Shown here in pieces: positions 44,530 to 56,759 of a stretch of 64,000 bases of DNA. This stretch comes from Pseudomonas kielensis (GTDB lineage: Bacteria; Pseudomonadota; Gammaproteobacteria; Pseudomonadales; Pseudomonadaceae): positions 124,001 through 188,000 of the forward strand of contig NZ_JACMYG010000008.1 in NCBI RefSeq assembly GCF_014236655.1, read 5' to 3'. The first letter of the stretch is position 1. Each line of letters opens with the position of its first letter. The notes under the pieces are model-generated. The model saw only the letters and a list, made by a program, of their open reading frames with translations, searched no databases and had not been told where the DNA came from. The translations under genes were made by a program, and so were the position numbers.

Positions 44530-46032
44530 ATGAGCGACGCCCAGGTTGTAGGCCATTACATAGACGGTCAGGTGCAAGACAGCGGCAGTGAGCGGTTCAG
44601 CAATGTCTTTAACCCGGCGACCGGCAGCGTGCAGGCCCGGGTCGGGCTGGCCAGCGAGAAGACGGTAGACGAGGCTGTAGCATCCGCCCTCAAAGCCTTT
44701 CCAGCCTGGTCCGAGCAATCGTCCCTACGGCGTTCGCGGGTGATGTTCAAGTTCAAGGAATTGCTCGACCGCCATCACGATGAACTGGCAGAAATCATCA
44801 GCCGCGAACACGGCAAGGTGTTCTCCGACGCCAAGGGCGAAGTCACCCGTGGCATCGAAATCGTCGAATACGCCTGCGGTGCGCCGAACCTGTTGAAAAC
44901 CGAATTCAGCGACAACATCGGCGGCGGTATCGACAACTGGAACCTGCGCCAGCCACTCGGCGTTTGCGCCGGGGTTACGCCGTTCAACTTTCCCGTGATG
45001 GTGCCGCTGTGGATGATCCCGCTGGCGCTGGTCACCGGTAACTGCTTCATCCTCAAGCCCTCCGAGCGCGATCCGTCCGCCAGTTTGCTGATGGCTCGCC
45101 TGCTGACCGAAGCGGGTTTGCCGGACGGGGTGTTCAACGTGGTCCAGGGCGACAAGACCGCGGTCGACGCCCTGCTGCAGCACCCGGACATCGAGGCGAT
45201 TTCCTTTGTCGGCTCGACGCCGATTGCCCAATACATCCACCAGCAAGCCACCTCTCGCGGCAAGCGCGTACAGGCCCTGGGCGGGGCGAAAAACCACATG
45301 ATCGTCATGCCCGATGCGGACCTGGACCAAGCGGCGGATGCCTTGATTGGTGCGGCTTACGGCTCGGCCGGTGAGCGTTGCATGGCGATCTCGATTGCCG
45401 TGGCGGTCGGTGATGTGGGCGATCAGTTGATTGCCAAACTGCTGCCGCGCATTGATCAACTCAAGGTCGGTAACGGCCTGCAGGGCGACACCGACATGGG
45501 GCCACTGGTCACCGCCGAGCACAAGGCCAAGGTCGAAGGGTTCATCGATGAAGGTGTCGCCCAGGGCGCACAGCTGATTGTCGACGGTCGAAACTTCAAG
45601 GTGCCGGGGGCCGAGAATGGCTTCTTTGTCGGCGCGACCCTGTTCGATAACGTCACCACCGAGATGAGCATCTATCAGCAGGAAATCTTCGGTCCGGTGC
45701 TGGGCATCGTGCGGGTTCCGGATTTCGCCAGCGCCGTGGCCCTGATCAACGCCCACGAATTCGGCAACGGCGTGTCGTGTTTCACCAGCGACGGTGGGGT
45801 TGCCCGAGCCTTCGCCCGCAGCATCAAGGTCGGCATGGTCGGCATCAACGTGCCGATTCCGGTACCCATGGCCTGGCATTCGTTCGGTGGCTGGAAACGC
45901 TCGCTGTTCGGCGACCACCATGCCTACGGCGAAGAAGGCATCCGCTTCTACAGCCGCTACAAAAGCGTGATGCAGCGTTGGCCCGACAGCATCGCCAAGG
46001 GCCCCGAATTCAGCATGCCGACGGCTAAATAG
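44530..46032 (+). CDS. iolA: Methylmalonate/malonate-semialdehyde dehydrogenase
   Basis: A 500-residue CoA-acylating aldehyde dehydrogenase (IolA/MmsA). The nucleophile Cys is in [11 protein letters not shown] (about 284) and the NAD-binding [11 protein letters not shown] precedes it. The [15 protein letters not shown] block near 150 and [11 protein letters not shown] near 465 are characteristic of the methylmalonate-semialdehyde type, which needs no separate general-base Glu at the usual site. Here it converts malonate semialdehyde to acetyl-CoA and CO2 in the last inositol step, and may also serve valine breakdown. Confidence 0.93.
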   Translation: MSDAQVVGHYIDGQVQDSGSERFSNVFNPATGSVQARVGLASEKTVDEAVASALKAFPAWSEQSSLRRSRVMFKFKELLDRHHDELAEIISREHGKVFSDAKGEVTRGIEIVEYACGAPNLLKTEFSDNIGGGIDNWNLRQPLGVCAGVTPFNFPVMVPLWMIPLALVTGNCFILKPSERDPSASLLMARLLTEAGLPDGVFNVVQGDKTAVDALLQHPDIEAISFVGSTPIAQYIHQQATSRGKRVQALGGAKNHMIVMPDADLDQAADALIGAAYGSAGERCMAISIAVAVGDVGDQLIAKLLPRIDQLKVGNGLQGDTDMGPLVTAEHKAKVEGFIDEGVAQGAQLIVDGRNFKVPGAENGFFVGATLFDNVTTEMSIYQQEIFGPVLGIVRVPDFASAVALINAHEFGNGVSCFTSDGGVARAFARSIKVGMVGINVPIPVPMAWHSFGGWKRSLFGDHHAYGEEGIRFYSRYKSVMQRWPDSIAKGPEFSMPTAK

Positions 46033-46056
46033 TTCACTGCGCGGAGAACAACAATA

Positions 46057-46878
46057 ATGAGCAAGCCCCTGCGTTTCGCCTTGAACCGTATGGTCGCCCC
46101 CCGCTTGTCGCTGCCAGATTTCATCGAGCTGGCGGTGACCCTCAAGGCCGACGCCATCGAGATTCGCAATGACCTCGAAGGCATCGAGATCGAAGACGGC
46201 ACGGCACCCGAACGCGTGCGTGAGTTATGCGCGGCCAAAGGCATCACCGTGCTGTCGATCAACGCGCTGTACCCGTTTGATGTGTGGAACGACGAGCGCC
46301 GTGAGCAAGCCTTGAAGCTCGCAGCCTATGCCCGGGATTGCGGCGCGCAAGGGCTGGTCATGTGTCCCTTGAACGGCCGTGCCGACCCGCGCAGCGAAGC
46401 CGAACGCGCTTCAGGCCTGCGCACGGCATTGAGTCAGCTGGCGCCGATCCTGCGTGATCACGGCATTCTCGGCTTCATCGAGCCGCTGGGTTTCGAAGAG
46501 TGCTCGCTGCGCCGTAAACGCACGGCGGTGGAGGCGATCAAGTCCATCGGCGGGCTGGATGTGTTCCGGTTGGTCCACGACACCTTTCACCATCACCTGG
46601 CCGGCGAGCACGAGTTCTTCCCTGAGCTGACCGGGCTGGTACACATCTCCGGCGTCGAAGATGCCGAGGCGCCGTTGGCCACCCTTCGTGACGGGCATCG
46701 GGTGTTGGTGGGCGAGGGCGACACTCTCGGCAACGCCGCGCAGATCGACACGTTGCTCAGTAGCGGCTACAGCGGCTACCTGTCGTTCGAACCCTTTGCT
46801 GACTGCGTGCATGGGCTGAAGAATATCGAACAGGCGATCGGCGCGAGCATGGATCACCTGCACAAATCCCTAGGTTAA
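46057..46878 (+). CDS. iolI: TIM-barrel sugar isomerase/epimerase, IolI-like
   Basis: A 273-residue xylose-isomerase-like TIM barrel. Motifs are the start [25 protein letters not shown] near 37, CPLNGRAD (about 108), [10 protein letters not shown] near 145 with metal Glu, and [16 protein letters not shown] near 180 with metal His/Asp. In inositol gene clusters this position is taken by inosose isomerase (IolI) or a related epimerase that lets the pathway use D-chiro-inositol. The exact substrate cannot be read from the sequence. It lies 25 bases after iolA, within the operon. Confidence 0.78.
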   Translation: MSKPLRFALNRMVAPRLSLPDFIELAVTLKADAIEIRNDLEGIEIEDGTAPERVRELCAAKGITVLSINALYPFDVWNDERREQALKLAAYARDCGAQGLVMCPLNGRADPRSEAERASGLRTALSQLAPILRDHGILGFIEPLGFEECSLRRKRTAVEAIKSIGGLDVFRLVHDTFHHHLAGEHEFFPELTGLVHISGVEDAEAPLATLRDGHRVLVGEGDTLGNAAQIDTLLSSGYSGYLSFEPFADCVHGLKNIEQAIGASMDHLHKSLG

Positions 46879-46887
46879 TGGAGATCC

Positions 46888-46917
46888 CTGTGGGAGCGGG
46901 CTTGCCCGCTCCCACAG
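46888..46917. repeat. REP hairpin between iolI and iolD
   Basis: CTGTGGGAGCGGGC and its complement GCCCGCTCCCACAG pair perfectly around TT. This is a single compact Pseudomonas REP unit in the 92-base gap. No T-tract follows, so it is not treated as a terminator. Confidence 0.82.
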
Positions 46918-46970
46918 TTGATCGCATTCCACAACGCACACCGGATTTAGCTTCAAAGGAAGGTGCAAGC

Positions 46971-49944
<2,974 letters not shown>

Positions 49945-49948
49945 CAAT

Positions 49949-50075
49949 GTTCCCCTGTGAGAGCGAGCTGGCTCGCGGTTGCGATCCAACAGTCACCCCG
50001 TTTTCGAAGGTGCTGTCGTCATCGTCGCAACGCTGCCCGGAACAAGCTCGCCCCCACAGGGGCCGCGCTCCATAA
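49949..50075. repeat. Degenerate REP-type inverted repeat after iolG
   Basis: Arms CCCCTGTGAGAGCGAGCTGG and the partly complementary GAACAAGCTCGCCCCCACAGGGG bracket about 80 bases. It is the more divergent GAGCTxGCTCGC-type of REP repeat seen in Pseudomonas. It fills the gap between iolG and the next dehydrogenase gene. Confidence 0.6.
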
Positions 50076-50088
50076 GGAAAACACAATC

Positions 50089-51126
50089 ATGCGCATCGGA
50101 CTTGTCGGATACGGCCATGGCGGCCGGTTTTTCCATGCTCCACTGATCAGCAGTTTGCCGGGTGCCACCTTCGTCGGTGTGGTGACCCGTTCAACGGAAC
50201 GGCGCCGCTTGCTGGGGGCAGAACACCCCGGCGTGCCGGCCTTCGACAACATCGGTCAACTGGTCGAAATCGGGGTCGATGTGCTGGTCGTGTCGACACC
50301 GCTCAAAGGCCGCCCGGCGCTGGTACTCGACGCCATCGAACACAACGTGGCGGTGGTCAGCGACAAGCCGTTCGCCGCTGATGCGCAACAAGCGCAAACC
50401 CTGATCACCATGGCCGAGCGTCAGGGCGTGCAACTGAGCGTCTACCAGAACCGGCGCTGGGACTCGGACTTTCTGACCGTGCGCAAACTCATTGAGTCCG
50501 GTGCGCTGGGCCAGGTCAGCCGTTTTGAATCGCGGATCGAACGTTACTCGCCGCAGTCGGTGAACAACGGCAGTGGTGGCGGTTTCCTGCGTGATCTGGG
50601 CAGTCATCTGGTGGATCAGGCACTGCTGCTGTTTGGCCCGGTCTCCCAGGTTTATGCCGAGCTGGATTATCTGGAGAAAGACCAGACGTTCGATAACGGC
50701 TTCTTTATGTCCCTGACTCACGCTAGCGGTGTGATCTCGCACCTGGGCGGCAGTTGCTTGCAAAACACCCCCGGCCCGCGCTTTCGCGTGACCGGCACTC
50801 AGGGCTGCTACAGCGTCGACGGTCTGGATGGGCAGGAGGCGTCGGCCCTTGCCGGGCTCACGCCCAAATCCGAAGGCGAGCGCTGGGGCGTCGAAGAGCA
50901 TCGCCGCTGGGGCTGGTTCGAACAGGGCGAAGTGCGCGAAAGGGTTCCCTCCGAACGAGGTTGCTGGAATCAGTTCTATTTACAACTGCAAGCCGCATTG
51001 CAGGGCGGTGGCCCACTGCCTGTGGACGCCCGCGATGCACTGGCGACCACCCGTGTGCTAGACGCTGCGCGGCTGAGTTTCGAGCGCCATCAGGTGGTGC
51101 AATTGAGCCCCTTCGAGCGTCGCTGA
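50089..51126 (+). CDS. Gfo/Idh/MocA-family oxidoreductase
   Basis: A 345-residue dehydrogenase, started at ATG 50089 behind AAGGAAAA. The Rossmann motif is GYGHGGRFFHAPL (about 7-19), SDKPFAAD at about 92-99 gives the catalytic Lys, and DLGSHLVDQALLLF near 165 has the His region. It resembles scyllo-inositol dehydrogenase-type IolW/IolX proteins more than IolG and probably extends the pathway to scyllo-inositol or another isomer. It is the last catabolic gene, followed by a region with repressor palindromes and the transporter operon. Confidence 0.85.
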   Translation: MRIGLVGYGHGGRFFHAPLISSLPGATFVGVVTRSTERRRLLGAEHPGVPAFDNIGQLVEIGVDVLVVSTPLKGRPALVLDAIEHNVAVVSDKPFAADAQQAQTLITMAERQGVQLSVYQNRRWDSDFLTVRKLIESGALGQVSRFESRIERYSPQSVNNGSGGGFLRDLGSHLVDQALLLFGPVSQVYAELDYLEKDQTFDNGFFMSLTHASGVISHLGGSCLQNTPGPRFRVTGTQGCYSVDGLDGQEASALAGLTPKSEGERWGVEEHRRWGWFEQGEVRERVPSERGCWNQFYLQLQAALQGGGPLPVDARDALATTRVLDAARLSFERHQVVQLSPFERR

Positions 51127-51132
51127 ACAAAA

Positions 51133-51176
51133 TTAGAATAAAATTCTAAAATGAGTTGATATGGAAAATATTTTCC
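51133..51176. promoter_or_regulatory. Twin IolR-like operators before the transporter operon
   Basis: TTAGAATAAAATTCTAA (51133-51149) is a perfect 7-bp inverted repeat with a 3-base gap. GGAAAATATTTTCC (51163-51176) matches GGAA-N6-TTCC exactly and is itself a perfect palindrome. They lie 122-165 bases before the binding-protein start in a 170-base gap, where a promoter for the transport operon is expected. Confidence 0.65.
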
Positions 51177-51297
51177 AATAAAGTCATTTCCAGCGAACTG
51201 CCTCGCACCCGGCTCCAACACTTTTCCCGCTTGCCCGCTTACTGAAATCGTCACGCCTTATCCATAAAACCAACAAGAATGTGGAGAAAGACCTTTC

Positions 51298-52224
51298 ATG
51301 AAGACCAAGATCCGTTTCGCCTCACTTGCCTTGTCACTGATGTTCGCCAGTGGCGCTGCCCTCGCTGACATGAAGATCGGTGTCAGCATGTCGCAGTTCG
51401 ATGACACCTGGCTGACCTATCTGCGTGAATCCATGGACACCAAAGCCAAGTCCTATCCCGATGGCGTCAAGCTGCAGTTCGAAGACGCACGCAGCGACGT
51501 GGTCCGGCAGTTGAGCCAGGTAGAAAGCTTCATCAGTCAGAAAGTCGACGCCATTGTGGTCAACCCCGTGGATACCGCCGCCACCAAAAAAATCACCGAA
51601 GCGGCGGTCAAGGCCGGCATTCCGCTGGTGTACGTCAATCGGCGTCCCGATGACCTGAACCTGCCCAAAGGCGTGGTCACTGTCGCCTCCAACGATATGG
51701 AGGCCGGTCAGATGCAGATGCAATACCTGGCCGACAGAATGGGCGGCAAGGGTGACATCGTGATCCTGCTGGGCGACCTGGCGAACAACTCCACCACCAA
51801 CCGTACCAAGGGTGTCAAAGAGGTGCTGGCCAAGTACCCGAACATCAAGATCGAGCAAGAGCAAACCGGCATCTGGTTGCGGGACAAGGGCATGACCCTG
51901 GTCAACGACTGGCTGACCCAGGGCCGCAAGTTCGACGCGGTCGTCTCCAACAATGACGAGATGGCCATCGGTGCCGCGATGGCCCTGCAGCAGGCCGGAG
52001 TCGAAAAAGGCAGCATCCTGATCGCCGGGGTCGACGGTACGCCTGACGGTTTGAACGCCGTGAAGAAAGGCTCTCTGGTCGTGTCGGTGTTTCAGGACGC
52101 CAAGGGGCAGGCAGACGGTTCGATCGAGACAGCCGTGAAAATGGCCAAAAACGAGCCGGTAGAGCCTGCCGTATGGGTGCCGTATCGCTTGATCACCCTG
52201 CAGAACGTTGACCAGTTCAAATAG
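51298..52224 (+). CDS. Periplasmic sugar-binding protein of inositol ABC importer
   Basis: A 308-residue class I binding protein. The signal peptide runs to about residue 23 (LMFASGAALA before DMKIGVSM), so the mature protein is periplasmic, not lipid-linked. The fold segments are QVESFISQKVDAIVVNP (about 78), PLVYVNRRP (about 107), DIVILLGDLANNSTTNR (about 150) and IAGVDGTPDGLNAVKKG (about 241), as in ribose-type and inositol binding proteins (IbpA). It starts a three-gene importer operon next to the iol genes; inositol is the likely ligand. Confidence 0.88.
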   Translation: MKTKIRFASLALSLMFASGAALADMKIGVSMSQFDDTWLTYLRESMDTKAKSYPDGVKLQFEDARSDVVRQLSQVESFISQKVDAIVVNPVDTAATKKITEAAVKAGIPLVYVNRRPDDLNLPKGVVTVASNDMEAGQMQMQYLADRMGGKGDIVILLGDLANNSTTNRTKGVKEVLAKYPNIKIEQEQTGIWLRDKGMTLVNDWLTQGRKFDAVVSNNDEMAIGAAMALQQAGVEKGSILIAGVDGTPDGLNAVKKGSLVVSVFQDAKGQADGSIETAVKMAKNEPVEPAVWVPYRLITLQNVDQFK

Positions 52225-52294
52225 TCCGTCCGCTCAATAACAACAATAAACACGCAAGGTGGCAACCGCGACCTTGCTGATGGAGTACCTGATC

Positions 52295-53860
52295 ATGTTC
52301 GCTTCAGCGACTGCTAAGAGCACCCCGTTGCCGGGTGTCCAGCCAACCGCAATACCTGTCGATGAGCCGTACCTGTTGGAGATCGTCAACGTCAGCAAGG
52401 GTTTCCCCGGGGTGGTGGCCTTGTCCGACGTCCAGTTGCGGGTACGCCCCGGTTCCGTGTTGGCCCTGATGGGCGAGAACGGCGCGGGCAAATCCACCTT
52501 GATGAAAATCATCGCCGGCATCTACCAGCCAGACGCCGGCGAACTGCGCCTGCGGGGCAAGCCGGTGGTCTTCGAAACGCCCCTGGCAGCGCTGCAGGCC
52601 GGGATCGCGATGATCCATCAGGAGCTCAACCTGATGCCGCACATGAGCATCGCCGAGAACATCTGGATCGGCCGTGAGCAGCTCAACGGTTTCCACATGA
52701 TCGACCACCGGGAAATGCACCGTTGCACGGCGAAGCTGCTGGAGCGCCTGCGCATCAACCTTGATCCGGAAGAACAGGTCGGCAACCTGAGCATCGCCGA
52801 ACGGCAGATGGTCGAGATCGCCAAGGCGGTGTCCTACGACTCCGACATCCTGATCATGGACGAACCGACTTCGGCCATCACCGACAAGGAAGTCGCCCAC
52901 CTGTTTTCGATCATTGCCGACCTCAAGAGCCAGGGCAAAGGCATCATCTATATCACCCACAAAATGAATGAAGTGTTCAGCATCGCCGACGAAGTGGCCG
53001 TGTTCCGCGACGGCGCCTACATCGGCCTGCAACGGGCCGACAGCATGGACGGCGACAGCCTGATTTCGATGATGGTCGGGCGTGAACTGAGCCAGCTGTT
53101 CCCGGTGCGTGAAAAGCCGATTGGCAATCTGTTGTTGTCGGTGCGCGACCTCAAGCTCGATGGCATCTTCAAGGAGGTGTCCTTCGATCTGCATGCCGGC
53201 GAGATCCTCGGCATTGCCGGGTTGATGGGCTCGGGGCGGACCAACGTTGCCGAGGCGATCTTTGGCATCACCCCCAGCGACGGTGGCGAGATTCGCCTTG
53301 ACGGTGAAGTGGTGCGCATTACCGATCCGCACATGGCCATCGAGAATGGCTTTGCCCTGTTGACCGAGGATCGCAAGCTCAGCGGCCTGTTCCCGTGCCT
53401 GTCAGTCCTGGAAAACATGGAAATGGCGGTGCTGCCGCACTTCGCCGGTCGCGGTTTCATCCAGCAAAAAGCCCTGCGCGCCCTGTGCGAAGACATGTGC
53501 AAGAAGCTGCGGGTGAAAACGCCGTCGCTTGAGCAATGCATCGACACCTTGTCCGGCGGTAATCAGCAGAAGGCCTTGCTGGCGCGCTGGCTGATGACCA
53601 ATCCACGAGTCCTGATTCTCGACGAGCCGACCCGCGGCATCGATGTCGGCGCCAAGGCCGAGATTTACCGGCTTATCTCCTACCTCGCCAGCGAAGGCAT
53701 GGCGGTGATCATGATTTCCTCGGAACTGCCGGAAGTGCTCGGCATGAGCGATCGGGTCATGGTCATGCACGAAGGCGACCTGATTGGCACTCTCGACCGC
53801 AGCGAAGCGACTCAGGAGCGAGTGATGCAACTGGCCTCGGGCATGTCCGCGGTTCACTAA
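52295..53860 (+). CDS. Inositol ABC importer ATPase (two ABC domains)
   Basis: A 521-residue double ABC ATPase of the monosaccharide type, best started at ATG 52295 with GGAG eight bases upstream, though a GTG at 52259 is also open. First domain: Walker [10 protein letters not shown] (about 64-72), signature LSIAERQ (about 167), Walker [12 protein letters not shown] (about 185). Second domain: a degenerate Walker [10 protein letters not shown], as usual in this family, signature LSGGNQQK (about 420) and [13 protein letters not shown]. It pairs with the permease encoded next. Confidence 0.9.
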   Translation: MFASATAKSTPLPGVQPTAIPVDEPYLLEIVNVSKGFPGVVALSDVQLRVRPGSVLALMGENGAGKSTLMKIIAGIYQPDAGELRLRGKPVVFETPLAALQAGIAMIHQELNLMPHMSIAENIWIGREQLNGFHMIDHREMHRCTAKLLERLRINLDPEEQVGNLSIAERQMVEIAKAVSYDSDILIMDEPTSAITDKEVAHLFSIIADLKSQGKGIIYITHKMNEVFSIADEVAVFRDGAYIGLQRADSMDGDSLISMMVGRELSQLFPVREKPIGNLLLSVRDLKLDGIFKEVSFDLHAGEILGIAGLMGSGRTNVAEAIFGITPSDGGEIRLDGEVVRITDPHMAIENGFALLTEDRKLSGLFPCLSVLENMEMAVLPHFAGRGFIQQKALRALCEDMCKKLRVKTPSLEQCIDTLSGGNQQKALLARWLMTNPRVLILDEPTRGIDVGAKAEIYRLISYLASEGMAVIMISSELPEVLGMSDRVMVMHEGDLIGTLDRSEATQERVMQLASGMSAVH

Positions 53861-53914
53861 TGGGCCGGCGCTGGCTCGGCCAGCGTCGACGATGCGATAG
53901 AAGGGTGAGTGGTT

Positions 53915-54937
53915 ATGAATGCGATACTGGAAAACAAACCAGCAACGGTACCGGTCAAGAGTCGCCGACGCTTTCCGACTGAACTGAGCATCTTCCTGGT
54001 GCTGATCGGCATCGGCCTGGTGTTCGAGGTGTTCGGCTGGATCGTGCGCGACCAGAGCTTCCTGATGAACTCCCAACGCCTGGTGCTGATGATCCTGCAA
54101 GTGTCGATCATAGGCCTGCTGGCCATTGGCGTGACCCAGGTCATCATCACCACCGGCATTGACCTCTCATCAGGCTCAGTGCTGGCATTGTCGGCGATGA
54201 TCGCCGCCAGCCTGGCGCAGACCTCGGACTTCGCACGGGCGGTATTCCCGTCACTGACGGACTTGCCGGTATGGATTCCAGTGATTGTCGGGCTCGGTGT
54301 CGGGCTGTTGGCGGGGGCAATCAACGGCAGCATCATTGCGATCACCGGGATACCACCGTTCATTGCCACCTTGGGCATGATGGTCTCGGCCCGTGGCCTG
54401 GCGCGTTACTACACCGAAGGCCAGCCGGTGAGCATGCTATCGGACTCCTACACGGCCATTGGTCACGGTGCGATGCCGGTGATCATTTTTCTGGTGGTGG
54501 CGGTGATCTTTCACATCGCACTGCGCTACACCAAGTACGGTAAATACACCTACGCCATCGGCGGCAACATGCAGGCGGCGCGCACGTCCGGTATCAACGT
54601 CAAACGCCATCTGGTCATCGTCTACAGCATCGCCGGGTTGCTGGCGGGACTGGCGGGTGTGGTCGCTTCGGCTCGTGCCGCCACCGGGCAGGCCGGGATG
54701 GGCATGTCCTATGAACTGGATGCGATTGCCGCCGCGGTCATCGGCGGCACGAGCCTGGCGGGCGGGGTGGGGCGCATCACCGGCACCGTCATCGGCGCAC
54801 TGATCCTTGGGGTGATGGCCAGCGGATTCACCTTCGTCGGAGTCGATGCCTACATTCAGGACATCATCAAAGGCTTGATCATCGTGGTCGCGGTGGTCAT
54901 CGACCAATACCGCAACAAGCGCAAACTCAAGCGCTGA
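53915..54937 (+). CDS. Inositol ABC importer permease
   Basis: A 340-residue membrane permease of the RbsC family, started at ATG 53915 with AAGGG upstream. About ten hydrophobic helices follow; conserved segments are GVTQVIITTGIDLSSGSVLAL (split by family position near 75-95), PPFIATLGMM (about 145) and GGTSLAGGVGRITGTVIGA near 285. It forms the channel of the importer with the double ATPase. The gene ends 15 bases before a strong terminator, so it closes the operon. Confidence 0.9.
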   Translation: MNAILENKPATVPVKSRRRFPTELSIFLVLIGIGLVFEVFGWIVRDQSFLMNSQRLVLMILQVSIIGLLAIGVTQVIITTGIDLSSGSVLALSAMIAASLAQTSDFARAVFPSLTDLPVWIPVIVGLGVGLLAGAINGSIIAITGIPPFIATLGMMVSARGLARYYTEGQPVSMLSDSYTAIGHGAMPVIIFLVVAVIFHIALRYTKYGKYTYAIGGNMQAARTSGINVKRHLVIVYSIAGLLAGLAGVVASARAATGQAGMGMSYELDAIAAAVIGGTSLAGGVGRITGTVIGALILGVMASGFTFVGVDAYIQDIIKGLIIVVAVVIDQYRNKRKLKR

Positions 54938-54951
54938 GTGTGACTGCAAAC

Positions 54952-54977
54952 AGCGAGGGCCTGTTCCGGCCCTCGCT
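54952..54977 (+). terminator. Terminator hairpin after the importer operon
   Basis: AGCGAGGGCC and GGCCCTCGCT pair perfectly around the loop TGTTCC. The following T content is weak (TTGCC). It separates the iol locus from the next convergent gene. Confidence 0.7.
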
Positions 54978-55070
54978 TGCCCATATTCCCAGCACGCATT
55001 GAAACGGGTTGCCGCGTTCTCGACGGCGTTACGTGAGCGGCTTTCCCGTCGGGTCAGACTCGGCGCTGGC

Positions 55071-55556
55071 CTACTGCCCAGGCTTGGCCGGTGGCGGCCC
55101 CTGCATGAAGTGTTGATGGCGCATCATGTTGTCCATCATCATCTGTTGCATCCCCGTGTACCTGTCCATCATGTACTGGTGTTGATTCTTCTGCTCCGGG
55201 GTCATGTTCGAGTAGTCCTGCCACCCCATCATGTGGCTACCTCCCATCATGTGCCCTTTGCCCATCATTCCCGGCCCCCACATACCGTTCATCATGCTCA
55301 TTCCATTTTGCATGGTGTTCCAATGCTCCTGAAGGAGCTTCTGGCGCTGTTGGGGATCCTGGGTTTGCTGAATTTGCTCCATCTGAGCCTGCATCTTCTT
55401 GAAGATGTCTTGCGCCTGAACCATCTGCTTATCGAACTCGGCCACATTCGGGGCCTGTTGTTGCGCCTGCGTCACTTGGGATGGCTCTGCTGCCAATGCC
55501 CACAAGGGGACTAACGAAGCGGTGAGGAAGAGCACGGCCAATCTGCTGTTTTTCAT
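55071..55556 (-). CDS. Met/His-rich exported protein
   Basis: A 161-residue protein with an N-terminal signal peptide (LAVLFLTASLVPLWALA) and cleavage near residue 23. The middle is a Gln-rich helix (about 30-80) and the C-terminal half has many Met (about 22) with several His, including GPGMMGKGHMMGGSHMMG and QHQYMMDRYTGMQQMMMDN. Such clusters bind Cu(I) or other soft metals in periplasmic proteins. No copper pathway gene is adjacent; the neighbours are stress and sulfur-transport genes. The metal idea is inference. A possible Anr box lies about 105 bases upstream. Confidence 0.75.
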   Translation of the reverse strand: MKNSRLAVLFLTASLVPLWALAAEPSQVTQAQQQAPNVAEFDKQMVQAQDIFKKMQAQMEQIQQTQDPQQRQKLLQEHWNTMQNGMSMMNGMWGPGMMGKGHMMGGSHMMGWQDYSNMTPEQKNQHQYMMDRYTGMQQMMMDNMMRHQHFMQGPPPAKPGQ

Positions 55557-55660
55557 GTCAGGCTGCCTGGGTAGGGGTGAGCTGAAGCAAATGCCGAGTT
55601 GCCAAAATTGAAAGCCTCAGCATGACCCTTGAACAAATAGCAGAGCCGTCGCAAGCGCCT

Positions 55661-55674
55661 TTGACATACATCAG
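55661..55674. promoter_or_regulatory. Possible Anr/FNR box
   Basis: TTGACATACATCAG agrees with TTGAT-N4-ATCAA at eight of ten positions. It lies 105 bases before the Met/His-rich gene and about 80 bases from the end of the YeeE-like gene. Weaker than the boxes at 57787 and 62381. Confidence 0.45.
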
Positions 55675-55746
55675 ATACTGAAGTGATTGCCGCCATTCGC
55701 AGGTGCCACCCACCACCGCGTGTTCGTTTTCCCGGCGCTCTGCCTT

Positions 55747-56166
55747 TCAATGGTTTCGCCGAGTCTCCAGCGCAGTAAACAACAACATGCCGGCCAGCAT
55801 GGCCAACATGAACACAATCACTTGCCAATGTCCGGTGAACACAATGGCCACTGCGGGGCCAGGACAGATGCCCGCTATCCCCCAGCCGATGCCGAACAAC
55901 AGGCTGCCGCCCACCAAACGCGGGTCCAGCTCACGTTTGCTCGGTAGCTGCATTGGCCTTCCCAGCAGCGAGCTGGATTGTTGCCGCGCCCAGGTGAGCG
56001 GGCCAACGGCTACGCCAATGGCGGCGACCATGACCAACGCCAAGGAAGGGTCCCAGGCACCGGCCACATCCAGGAAAGCCAACACTTTTGTCGGGTTGGC
56101 CATGCCTGCCAGAAGCAGACCCAGGCCGAACAGCAGGCCAGAAATGAACGCACTCAGCTTGATCAT
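55747..56166 (-). CDS. YeeE/YedE half-transporter, DUF6691 type
   Basis: A 139-residue membrane protein with about four helices. GLLFGLGLLLAGMANPTKVLAF (split near residues 8-29), GIGWGIAGICPGPAV near 100 and the C-terminal MLAMLAGMLLF segment show the YeeE/YedE fold, with the Cys of GICPGPA at the proposed sulfur-relay position. It partners with the preceding protein encoded 2 bases upstream. Members move thiosulfate or related sulfur compounds; the substrate here is not known. Confidence 0.86.
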   Translation of the reverse strand: MIKLSAFISGLLFGLGLLLAGMANPTKVLAFLDVAGAWDPSLALVMVAAIGVAVGPLTWARQQSSSLLGRPMQLPSKRELDPRLVGGSLLFGIGWGIAGICPGPAVAIVFTGHWQVIVFMLAMLAGMLLFTALETRRNH

Positions 56167-56168
56167 GT

Positions 56169-56603
56169 TCAGCCCCCCAGCAGATGACGCAAGACGAACA
56201 CCGTGGCGAAACCACTGAACATGAAGCACGCCGTGGCGACCATCGATCGCGGCGAAAGGCGCGATATGCCGCACACCCCATGCCCACTGGTGCAACCCGA
56301 GCCGTAACGGGTGCCGATGCCCACCAGTAAGCCCGCAACCGTGAGTCCGAGCCAGCCACTCTGGAACTCAATTTTGGGCAGGGTAGCAAACAGTCCCCAT
56401 ACCAGCGGCGCGATGAGCAGGCCTAGGAGAAACAGCGCTTTCTCGATTGCCCCTTCGCTGCGGCGCTGTAACAGACTGCCCATCAGGCCGCTGATGCCTG
56501 CGATGCGCCCGTTGGCAACGACGAACAGACTGGCCGCCAGGCCAATCAATGCGCCACCGGCAAGGGATGACCAGGGAGTGAAATTGAGCCAATCGATATT
56601 CAC
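56169..56603 (-). CDS. YeeE/YedE half-transporter
   Basis: A 144-residue membrane protein, best started at GTG 56603 with GGAG seven bases upstream; the frame opens 21 codons earlier without a site. Key motif GIGTRYGSGCTSGHGVCG near residues 93-110 contains the Cys residues of the family, with helices on each side. It forms a pair with the gene at 55747-56166, together resembling one full YeeE-type sulfur-compound transporter (like PmpA/PmpB pairs). Confidence 0.86.
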   Translation of the reverse strand: MNIDWLNFTPWSSLAGGALIGLAASLFVVANGRIAGISGLMGSLLQRRSEGAIEKALFLLGLLIAPLVWGLFATLPKIEFQSGWLGLTVAGLLVGIGTRYGSGCTSGHGVCGISRLSPRSMVATACFMFSGFATVFVLRHLLGG

Positions 56604-56678
56604 GAAGCTTCTCCGGCACACAGGTTCAGACAGGGGTTGGGTCACGGCCAATGCCGCGCTGAGCAATGCGGCTCATGG

Positions 56679-56713
56679 CAGCCACGTGGGTGGCATTGTC
56701 ACCCACGTGGCTG
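56679..56713. promoter_or_regulatory. Perfect 14-bp inverted repeat
   Basis: CAGCCACGTGGGTG and CACCCACGTGGCTG are exact complements separated by GCATTGT. It lies 76-110 bases before the YeeE/YedE pair and about 47 bases past the end of the stress protein gene. No T-tract follows on either side, so an operator or an RNA hairpin is as likely as a terminator. Confidence 0.6.
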
Positions 56714-56759
56714 GAAATCTGAAGCAAGCGCGGATGAGTGCGGCGGGAGCCATCGACCG

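Noticed and set aside
44725..45921. Minus-strand frame of 398 codons opposite iolA
   Set aside because: Antisense of a clear aldehyde dehydrogenase gene with no recognisable motif.
46888..46917. Terminator between iolI and iolD
   Set aside because: The hairpin is a REP unit in an operon gap and has no T-tract.
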